Assembly (NCBI GenBank): GCA_963678705.1
Contig: OY783203.1
Location: 42,346,347 to 42,410,346, forward strand
Reading direction: 5' to 3'
Length of the DNA: 64,000 nucleotides
DNA from: Panorpa germanica
Lineage: Eukaryota > Arthropoda > Insecta > Mecoptera > Panorpidae
Under the pieces are notes generated by a model. The model was not told where the DNA came from. It was given only the letters and a program-made list of their open reading frames with translations, and did not search any database. Both the position numbers and the translations under genes were made by a program. This document shows positions 37,201-46,864 of this stretch, in pieces (the first letter of the stretch is position 1; every line of letters starts with the position of its first letter).

Positions 37201-39005
37201 TGACAGACAACCCAGCATGGAAGATATTTTTGCGTTTACAAGCCATTCATACATTTCTTGGATTCTTAACTCACTGTCTCCACTGCCACGTCTTGTCACA
37301 CATTGTAGACACCTTCCCCCTTGTTGCGATGTTTTTGTTGGGACATTTGAAAAATATATATTTTTTTTTGTCTTATTTTTCTTTTTGGAAGTCCAATTAT
37401 AAATTAGATGTGACATTACGAAACTTATGACTCCACGTCTTGGCACGTCTTGTCACACTTTAGATAACAAATTTTGCGTAACATAATTAATGGATAATTT
37501 CTTCGCATGAATTTTGTAATTTAAAAAATTGCCAATGCATCGCGTCCGCCGCGCGTGTTGCCTATCATGTATCACACATACTCATACGGGAACTCATATG
37601 TAATCAAGAACGGAAATTAACTTACATAGCAATTATAGTCGTTTTTATACATGCTTTACATTTCATCAACGTAATTGATTATTGACACTTTTTTCTAGTA
37701 TTCAATAGTATTTTTTCGTGAGAAAATTTACCTATATTGTGTCCTCTTGTATAGAGATCATGTTTATTGTATGGATATTTGAATGTATGTGTACCTGCTT
37801 AAATAAAGGTCCCAAAATCCAAACCTCACACATTACAGAACTAACACTAAATACAGAGATTTAGTCTGAATTCTACGTACAGTCCACAAAAGAATTAACA
37901 GGTGTTTTTGGTATTTGATAATTCTATTTTAAAATTGATTTTAGTTCTCTGCCCGTTTTCAGAGAAGTGAATTCCTTTTTTTTTCTTCTTTTTTTTTTAT
38001 TGTGTTCAATAAGTACCTACCTGCTTTTTTCGTCTATAAATGTATGTTTAAAAAAAAACTGAAATATTTTGAAAAGGTGTGGATTGTTACGGATATGAAT
38101 TCTTTTATTTACCTTTATGTTTGTTTAGTTCATAATAATACTAAAAATATTTACACAAAATTTGAAAGTAAATTTTTTTTGTTTACGATATTCTTAAAAA
38201 TTGTAATTGAGGATAAATAGGTTTAAATTTTTGGAACGAATTGAAACGAATTGTAGTAATGATTTACTATAATAGACGTAATAAAACATTCAGCATAAAT
38301 ATGAAAAAGTAATCTTATAAGTTAATAGTGTCCTCGGATAAACTTTACAAAACATATTTTTTTTTTCAACATTTAATTTGAAAATTAATTTTTAAGGTTA
38401 AAACTTTTTGCTTCTTGCTTATCAGACAAATTTTACGCAATATAAAAACTATTAAATTTATGTTTCTCCGCAACCACTAGTAAAACAATTATTATTTTAT
38501 ATTTATTTGACAAATTAATAATGTAGTAATTATTTTACACACAATTGAATTGTAAATATGAATTATGTATATTATGTACTTGTATTTATGTAATTTAATT
38601 ATACTAATTATGAACTAATTAAAATAGTTTAATAACCGTGACAGTATTTTTCTTATGAATTGTGCAAATCAGTCTCAGTGATCTTAACTGCGCACGCAAT
38701 TTCTTTAGTACATGAACTTGGAATGTAAGAATGCATGCGTTTGCTTGCTTTGCTGAAAAATATACATATACTCCTAGTAATACTAAAACAGTTATCCACT
38801 TTTATGTTAGTGAGTTTCCTTGTTGATTTACATTTACCCAGATAAAATATGAACTTTGGAATTAGCTTATAGCAAGCTAGCAAGTCTAAACCTGCTCTGT
38901 AAGACAATTTTCAACCTGGGTTACAGATATATTATGAGATTGAATTAAAATATGTAACAAGTAATAATGATTTTATAGTTATCTATAAAAGTAAAAAAAC
39001 ATGTC
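34220..39005. other. Long gene-free stretch
   Basis: Open frames (34493-34681, 34870-35112, 35477-35862, 37198-37446 and others) are short, often overlap on several frames, and match no family. Pyrimidine-rich patches lie at 34885-34930, 35560-35630 and 36370-36425. CACGTCTTG occurs at about 37288 and 37444 within a longer shared CACGTCTTGTCACAC, with a third partial CCACGTCTTGG at 37433. No gene or dispersed element could be called. Confidence 0.4.
38838..38885 (-). repeat. 48-bp repeat, copy 2 (possible decayed coding fragment)
   Basis: Reverse-complement partner of 17625-17672 (40 of 48 identical). Both are open in the same frame. The minus-strand open frame running through it (38653-38907) has no other recognisable feature. 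Confidence 0.5.
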
Positions 39006-39008
39006 TAA

Positions 39009-39170
39009 CGACAGTAGTCAAGAGCGATGATTTTTGACGTCAGTTTTCTATGCTTTCAGGTTCGGCTCCCGGACCATAACTATATTTTCTGAGTTATTTC
39101 GTTTATATAATTTATATTATCATAAATGTATCAGACTGCAGTGTTATCCACATATCCGGGATCTCGTCAC
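39009..39170 (+). mobile_element. tRNA-derived SINE copy, tail missing, in inverted pair
   Basis: Head CGACAGTAGTCAAGAGCGATG, B-box-like CAGGTTCGGCTCCC (39057-39070), middle TATATTTTCTGAGTTATTTCG and distal core CAGTGTTATCCACATATCCG. It breaks off at the distal core, exactly where a copy in the opposite orientation begins. Confidence 0.7.
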
Positions 39171-39174
39171 CCGT

Positions 39175-39308
39175 TTTACAGTATTTATATAATCAATATA
39201 ACTTGTTATCAACTAAACTCAGAAAATATTGCTCTGGTCTGTGAATCGATCCCGAAGACACTACAGTGTAGCGTCTAGCATCATTGCTCTCGTCTACTGT
39301 GTCACCAC
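39175..39308 (-). mobile_element. tRNA-derived SINE copy (antisense), in inverted pair
   Basis: Starts in the middle region (ATAATCAATATAACTTGTTATCAAC read in two parts with AACTAAACTCAGAAAATA) and continues through a well-kept B-box complement GAATCGATCCCGAAGACAC to the head end CTACTGTGTCACCAC. With the preceding copy it forms a head-out inverted dimer of about 300 bp. Confidence 0.75.
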
Positions 39309-39309
39309 A

Positions 39310-40033
39310 ATTTATATATAAAATTTATTTATCAATATACAATTTTCAAAAACACGGGAGAAGCGAATGAAATACTTTTGTTATTTTTATGTATAAATCT
39401 TTGGTTTATCAACACGTCTTACACTCGCGTATATTCATACCTTGATTTACTTTCTTATTACAAAAGTAATGTACGAGTATGCCGCCTGCTTGGAACAATA
39501 CAATACAGCACAACACTTAACACTTAACACTAAACATTGAATCGTAAACGTCGCGCTAATGGTAATGGTTTGAATATATTATGGCGATTTTATCGTCCAA
39601 TCTTGATGATTTATTTGATATTATGTAATTTACGGCAATATAATTTGATCGGTGTTGACACATTTACTAAACAAAATATTTTCCAGGTTTGATGACGTAT
39701 ACATGGCGTCATAAAGACCGTATATTATTTACAAAGTCTAAATTTACAAAACTGTTCATATAAATTGTATTTAAATTATTAATAATTTAAATTTAATTTT
39801 TTTTTTTTGAAAAATGTGTTTGGCATGTGTTTTTCTTAGTATCTAGGATTAATAATTTTAGCACATCTTCATTGAAATAATTTTACACGTACACAATAGA
39901 AAATACATTACAAATACGAGTAACACCATATTAGGAGCTAGTTACTGAACTCGTAGTTCTTGCCAAAGTTAATTAACATGGCAAGTTAAAAAGAAAAAAA
40001 TAGTAAATTGTTCGGCTAATCCAGCATCTGCTA
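39310..40033. other. Gene-free stretch
   Basis: AT-rich with short tandem AACACTT repeats near 39512-39535 and a more complex patch at 39540-39720 (GATGACGTATACATGGCGTC). No gene recognised. Confidence 0.4.
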
Positions 40034-40034
40034 C

Positions 40035-40218
40035 GAGGTCGACGAGGTCATATATGTGGTCTGTATATCACTACATAATAAGCTTTAATGATTATGCGAG
40101 AACATAATCATTTTAATATTAATAACAACCAAACATTGCAAATATAGCACTGGTAAGAGGATCGAACCCCAAGATATAGTTGTCTGGTGTCAAACATCAA
40201 TTCTCTTCGCCACCGTGT
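40035..40218 (-). mobile_element. tRNA-derived SINE copy (antisense)
   Basis: Distal core GACGAGGTCATATATGTGG, middle ATTAATAACAACCAAACATT, B-box complement AGGATCGAACCCC, AAGATATAGTTGTCTGG and head end TCTTCGCCACCGTG. The tail block is missing. Confidence 0.75.
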
Positions 40219-40310
40219 TTAGCGTATAACTGTTTATTATTTACGGATAATCGAAAAATTTAAAGGATTATTAAAAACCTTTTAGATAATATATGCAATG
40301 TGATAAAAAA

Positions 40311-40573
40311 CGACACAATGACAGATAGCATTTATACTAGACGACAGACTCTTGTGTCTTCGGGTTCGATTCACAGAGCAGTACAAAATTTTCTGGATTC
40401 GATTGAAATCGAAGTTACATTTACAGCCTTAAAGTTACATTATAAAAGCTTATTAGGCAGTGGTGCATAGCCTACATGTATAAGGTCTCGACACCATAAA
40501 AACTGCCAACATTGTAGGAGTTTGTCGATCGAAGTGCTCAACAGATCGACGTTTAATAAATTAAATAAATAAA
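40311..40573 (+). mobile_element. tRNA-derived SINE, full-length copy
   Basis: Head CGACACAATGACAGATAGCA, perfect B box CGGGTTCGATTC (40359-40370), TTTTCTGGATTCGATTG, distal core AGGCAGTGGTGCATAGCC and AAGGTCTCGACACCATAAAA, CCAACATTGTAGGAGTTTG, and the tail GTTTAATAAATTAAATAAAT. Both ends are present. The A-box side is diverged. Confidence 0.8.
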
Positions 40574-40574
40574 C

Positions 40575-41425
40575 AAGTTTACTTTAATGTTCTTTTTCTT
40601 TAATTTTTAAACATACACTCATAGTTGTCACAAAAGTTAACATGGTCAGTTAAATAGAGTTTTTGATATTTGGAATATAATGAAATTCTTTTTTATAATT
40701 AAATGTTTTAAACTAAATTATTTTGTTACTTACGTAAAACTATTTTCAAATTAAAATTTTGTTGCGAAATTATTTTTTAAGTTTAAATTCATGCTTATTT
40801 TATTCTCCATTGTGAATATTACCTGAATACAAAATTAAATCGCAAATTGAGTTAATTCTAGATCCAATAAATTCTATAAATAATATAATAACTAATAAAA
40901 TTATAACTATAAAAAATTTAATTACTTATAATTGTAAAATAATAATCCTTTATTTTTAAAGTAGGGATAATTAAATTTATAAAATTTAAAACTACAAGTA
41001 AATTATAAACGATATCAATCAGACCATTTTATAAGTCTTCTCTATATAACGTAGTTATTATCATATGTGTAGAAAAAGGATGGATATATGTTTCACTAAA
41101 AAATTGTTAAAATAATAGGATCACACATACAAACAATTAAGTTTATATTATTTTTTGTATTGCTTAACATTTCTTTAAGTATGGACATCCGTATATAAAT
41201 AATAGAACCTTTTTTATTGTTTGTAATATTTAATATAATAGGTTTCATTCTTAAAAAAAGGTATTGCAGTAATTAACAATCAAATACAGTTTTTTTTTCA
41301 TTTATTTTTTACATCATTTAACCATTCTACGATGAATCTTTTGAATAATTTCTAAAGGTTATAAAATAAACGCGTATAATCTTTAATTAATATCTTTTAC
41401 CTGTAAACTAAATAAAACAATTTCT
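40575..41425. other. AT-rich, nothing recognised
   Basis: Very AT-rich low-complexity sequence with no open frame or repeat worth calling. Confidence 0.5.
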
Positions 41426-41516
41426 GCAGTTTCTGTGGTGTCATGGCATCATAAATATAAGCTACACCATTGCCTACTGGATAACAACCAAACTCAGAAA
41501 ATATAATTCTTGTCCG
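41426..41516 (-). mobile_element. SINE fragment (antisense), core and middle only
   Basis: AGTTTCTGTGGTGTCATGGC, AAGCTACACCATTGCCTACT and GGATAACAACCAAACTCAG follow the family order, with the linker between core and middle deleted. The tail and the head are both absent. Confidence 0.65.
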
Positions 41517-41584
41517 TCTTTAAAATACATTAAATTTAAATAATATAGATAATCTCACACAGAGGGGTAGTTACTTAGACTGCT

Positions 41585-41812
41585 GTAGTGTCAACCTTTA
41601 AACGATATGTGTCAAAATTTCATGACATTACGACCATTGTATTTATGAGTTATAGTGGTTTTAGTGATACTCCTTTTGTAATTTTAAAAACAATAAAAAA
41701 AATCTGAATTTTGTATATTGATAAAGCATTGCTTTAAAAAAGGAAAAATACCGTAGTCGGAATAAAACTGCTTAAGCCATTGCTTTGCTTGAACGGCTCC
41801 ACTGTTTTCAAA
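41585..41812 (+). pseudogene. Mariner-type transposon 5' fragment, copy 2, with inverted segment
   Basis: The leader (GTCAACCTTTAAACGATATG, then GTGGTTTTAGTGATAC) matches copy 3 at 55.0 kb. From about 41699 the plus strand reads KSEF-I-LIKHCFKKGK, the start of a mariner-type transposase. The next part of the usual N-terminus (A-K-Q-W-L, then Y-S-D) is not on this strand but reads on the minus strand from about 41804 to 41752 as GAVQAKQWLKQFYSDY. This suggests a local inversion inside a dead copy. No catalytic domain or 3' end follows. Confidence 0.55.
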
Positions 41813-41819
41813 AAGTTAC

Positions 41820-44800
41820 AAAGTTTCTGGTAAGAAGGAAGTGACAAAATAGAGGCAACGCATCTACCATGATTAAATAAATACTTCTGATATATTCTTT
41901 GTTTCGTGTTCATATCTTCACGCAACTCTCATTTTGGCTTTTAGTAATAACCTTTTCTATTTTTTTTTTATTTGGGTAAAAATATTACTATCTTATATCA
42001 GCGCTGTTGCCAGAAACGAGAAAAATGAAGTTTTTTAAATCAATTTTTATATAATTTTAATTAGTCTTTAATTTTTGAAAATGGAAGACCATTTATAATA
42101 ATTCATTTGATTACATAATTAATGTGTATTTTTCTTTATTTTCAGGTGAGTTCCCTTTTTGATTCTATTGGTGTGTAATACATTTTGGTGAGTACGCACA
42201 GCACATGTTTATTGCATGACCTGTCTGTGACAATTTTCTGACGTAGTCATATTTATAAACAATTTGTTTTAAATCTTTTAATGGAAAACCACTTAAATAC
42301 ATAAAAAGATTGCCGAATTTACAAATATTATATTATTTTATTGATAACATAAAATCATTACTTATTGTAATTATTATAATACGAATTTAATTACATTTAT
42401 TTGTAATTAATAATATATAACTCAAAATCTTTTTAAATCTTTACTTTGATTATTTTAACAGTAATTTTGATAACTGATACATTAATAGTATATAACAATT
42501 TATTGATAATGAAAATGATATTTATAGATAAGTACATCATTTTTAATGTTTTAAATTTTTTTAAGTAATTTTTTTGTGATGTAATCTGCTGGGTTTCTGA
42601 TAATGAAAGAGACAGATTCCCAATTTCTGTCAAAATACAAAAGACTGTCAATCTTTTTTTTAATATTGGTCAAAAATTAGAATGTACAGTAGACCTCGCA
42701 TAATGCGGATTCCATCAACACTGATTTTCTTCAACGCGTTTCCTTGAGCACTGTTAAAATAATTATAACATTTTTAAGACAAAACTTATGAAACTTTCTA
42801 TTAAAAATATTATTAAATACACATGTTATATATTAGTACCAAATAGTATGTATACTCGTATTCTAATATATGCACATAAAATAATATATATTTAACAACT
42901 TGAGTGAATTATATTTAGTTTTACAATACAAAACTTTGTTTTATTCACTACTAGGTATGATTAATTTAAAAAAGTTGTAGAAAAATAATTTATCCAAGAA
43001 ATATCATTAATAATTTTTAATTTTAATCACTTTTGTAACTGTTTTAAAATAAAAAAATTGACATATGTATTGCTAATAATACTGTGGCTGTGCATTCTTC
43101 AAAGAACAAAATATGATCTCTAATTGAGGACCCATACGAATGTTTAAAATAATACAATATCTGTTTTATGATATTTGTAGAAATATTTATAGTTTGCATA
43201 AATTTTAGAATAGTTACTTTTGAATTTATTTAAAAACTAAGATAATATTTACAAATACCTTAAAATTATTTTGAATATTTTGATAATCTCACGAAATTAT
43301 AAACAAGAGATAAATCTATCACAATTATTTAAAAAAAAATTTGATTGTTTTTAAAACAACAGAATTGTAATATTATTTGGAATTATTATTAGATAAATTA
43401 TTTCAATTTTTAACAACTGAAGAAAATATTTTCTTGCGTTATCAGCTTATTCAGATTACTGTTAAGAATGTATAACCCACGTGATGCAAATTTACATTTT
43501 GACGAAATATACGCTTCAAGTAGATTTTTGAGAATAAATTCGTACTAAATTGAATTTTATGTGAATCTTTACTCCATTTCATTAATTTTTGTGATAACAA
43601 TCAAATGATTTTTCTACCGTTATTTATTAGAATTTTAATTATATCCATTGAGTAATTAATTCTATATGTCACAATATGCAGTTTTGTTATTTGATAAAAA
43701 GAATAATATTTTCACATGGTTACCAATCAATATTACCATATTTCCTTTATTAATATTGTCGAAAAAGGCAGATTAATTATTACTTAAAACTTTATCAAAA
43801 AATTAGCAAAAATACAATTTCTAAGTACTTTAAGTATTTTTTAAAACCTTTGCTTATTTAATAATATAGACACATATATTAATACTTATAAGAAACATAA
43901 CATAAGTTTTATTTTTATAAAACAGTAATTATTGTATTATTATCTTTTGGTTGAATCTAAATATTTTTTTTTTATCAGATTGAAACTGTTCAATGTTCAA
44001 TATATTTTTATTTAAAGATTTTGAATAGATGAAGATTTTTTAACGATGCCTTTACTTTGATAATAACATTTGTATTTGAAATTCCGATTGTTGGGAAAGG
44101 TTGGGTTAAATAATACAAAAAGGTTTTTAGAAGGAGGAAAGAAAAAAATATGAACAAAAAAAGTTAGATGAAATCTGGATGTTGTGTTGTTGTGGCTTCT
44201 TTAAATGTAATTTTGAAGATATTTTTTTTCCATTCATTTATTATTATTTATTGTATTCAATACAATTTGTATTTACAAGAAGAGATAATCAATTTATTTT
44301 TAATTATTATCTGGAATTTTTAAATGGTTTATTTTTAATTTTAGTAGTCTAACTTTGATGTAGTAGATACGTTTACTAAGCATGTATTATGTGCATGTGC
44401 AATCTATGTCTAATTGCGAAATATTTGAGACGTTCAAATTACGAGAGTTCGGAGCGACACCCCTACAAACAATTTGGATTCGAAGCGTATGAAATTCGAA
44501 TACGATATTCTAAAACTCGGCCTAGTATAGGAATCCACATTTGGGCGATAAAGGGTGATTTATGGACCAAAATAAAGAGTATTTCGAAGGTATTTTGGAT
44601 CAAAAACGGAGACAAAAGTTTCAGAAGCGAAATGCCTTACCCCACCTCATAAACTTAAACTTGAAAATACGAAATTTCTTTTCCTGAACATACCCGAATA
44701 TACTTTCCTACCTGTGGTTTGTAATGTGCTTAGAAAAATCTAACTCAAATTATAATCAGGCATTGGACATTACTACCAGACAAAAAAATGTTTCTAGGGT

Positions 44801-46540
44801 CATGCCTAAAAGAGCCACATGAATCTATAATATTACGGTGAATTTCATTTTATTCGCCGTATGATAGGCCACCGAACTATATTTAACAATTAATAGTTTA
44901 ATAATTAGTCATATATTAATGTTATTTATTTAACTTTACACTGTAGATATTATATAGTCCAGCTTTAGAAAATATTCTAGTAATACAACTTACAATTAGT
45001 AATCATTATTTTTAATTAATTAAAGGAATATTAACTTAATTAAAATATTTCCATTTAACTATTATAAATAAATTTTCATAATATATTTGTATAATTTTAA
45101 AATTTGATCATTAATTTCTCGTTAATAAAAATAAATTAATAAATTATCAGTTAAATGAACTACACTGTCAAGATTAACTTTTAAAAAATGATTATCGCTG
45201 TAGATAAGAGTGTAATGTCAATAACTGCGTAGTAAAATCACACTGCATTGAGCACGTTTCACAGGGCTAACCAACCCATTATTAAAATCGATTTTTGATA
45301 TTTCGAATACATGTTTCAAAGATAAACAATTTTAGACTAATTGGCAATTTCAACTTACAATCTTTTTACATTTTATTGTAACCATAACATAAAGTTGACG
45401 TATTAAAACATAAGACTTGCTGAGTTAACTTTCTTTTGACCATTTGTTTTAAAATTGAATGCACGACAACAAAATATAGGGCTTAAAAAATGAATTTATT
45501 TGAATAAAGAAACATGGGAAGGGGAAGATAATAAGTTGATGTATTAGTACTCAAGATATTTAGTTTGCTATAATCATCTACTTGTACGATCTTTTTTTTA
45601 ATATTTAATACTTAAGAACCTTATAAACCCCTTGCAGCCAAAAACACCATTTCCCCCACCTCTGAAGATTTTATGATTCATATCGGGGAGAACAGAGAAC
45701 ATTGACTGCTGCGAACAACTTCGACTATCGTACATTCATACCGAATCGTACTGTACCATATAAAAGTATACTGAAACTTTAACTCTTCGCGAGGGAACTT
45801 GCTTTCAGTTTTATAATTGGATACTTAAAATATATGGATGTATATATGTGACTGATATAAAGTTAATTGGCAGAGCGAGAAAGGCAAAACAAATAAAAAG
45901 AGACAGACAATGCCTATAACAGTTTTTTCTGCGATATATTCGTATAGTAGGTATATATATATAGTTGTATATGAGCATCTTTTTATTTAGTTAATACCCA
46001 AAAATTAATATTAGTATTCACGTGTCAGACCTGGCTTCCGCTTATATAAAAGACTCAAAGTAAATAAAATATGAGGATGAAAGGAAAACAGGGAAACATT
46101 TAATACCTGAAAGAACCAATCTTATAAATAAATATTATACGTGTACGTGTACTTCAATCAAATAAAAAATTAATATAAATTTAATGCTTGTATATTATTC
46201 ATTTAACAAAAATAAAGCGTTTGTGAATATATATTTTAATTTTATATTTTAGATATTTTGATTTTTAAATTTATATTAAAATGTATACTATACCAATGCG
46301 ATGCAGTGTTATTTGGTTTATGTGATATATAATTATACAAAATTTTCCATAAAATTTTTAACTGATGGAGTAAGAAATAACGTAGAAATATAAAGTTATA
46401 CCTTTATTTAAAAAAACCCTAACAATCAAAGTACAAGGAGCGGTGCGTATTCAATTTGTCTTTATGGCTTTACAAACCATTTAATTTATAGTACATTTCA
46501 TTTCATTAACTAAGATTCAATTTTAATTTTATTTTCTATG
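41820..46540. other. Long AT-rich gene-free stretch
   Basis: Among the most AT-rich parts of the window (42.0-44.3 kb especially). The plus-strand open frame 44389-44652 lies in a patch of balanced composition and encodes an 87-residue basic peptide with no recognised domain. Another patch at 45640-45730 contains no frame. Nothing else supportable. Confidence 0.4.
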
Positions 46541-46860
46541 CAATGTTCGTCTTCTCCTCCTTTCTACTTTCGCCACCCATCTTCTTCCCTAAAATCAGTT
46601 CCTTACGTCTCTACGTCCATATGCTCTACCTTATCCTCCTCCTCACATATTTTGCATGTTCTCTCTTTCCCATTTCTCTAATGTTTGATTCTTCTTTCTT
46701 CGTTTCCTAACTTGATCCTGCGATTATTCTAATTTCTTTACTTCCCCGTTTATCGAGGTTCTACTTAGCTTGCTTCTTTCTATATCTCTAGTTGTTCTTT
46801 TTCTTCTCCTGCTGATGCTCTTTCATATCCTTTTCTTTTATTATCAACTGCAAGGGCCCA
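46541..46860 (-). pseudogene. Non-LTR retrotransposon C-terminal fragment, decayed
   Basis: The plus strand is a long pyrimidine-rich block. Its complement reads RIKLGNE (46699-46719), a stop, then K-E-R-T-C-K-I-C-E-E-E-D-K-V-E-H-M (about 46617-46665) and E-D-G-W-R-K (46570-46590). This order, an R-x-R/K-L-G-N-E motif followed by a Cys-x2-Cys and an acidic E-x2-E-H stretch, is the usual end of many insect non-LTR retrotransposon ORF2 proteins, downstream of the reverse transcriptase. Several stops and frameshifts make it a dead fragment. The catalytic domains are not visible in flanking DNA. Confidence 0.55.
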
Positions 46861-46864
46861 TTTT

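Noticed and set aside
40311-40400. tRNA gene, because of a perfect B box
   Set aside because: The sequence before the B box does not form a tRNA cloverleaf, and the downstream sequence is the SINE body. The same applies to other SINE heads.
45760-45790. GTATACTGAA as part of a Hox-cluster microRNA
   Set aside because: Only a short partial resemblance to iab-4, with no complementary arm to form a precursor hairpin.
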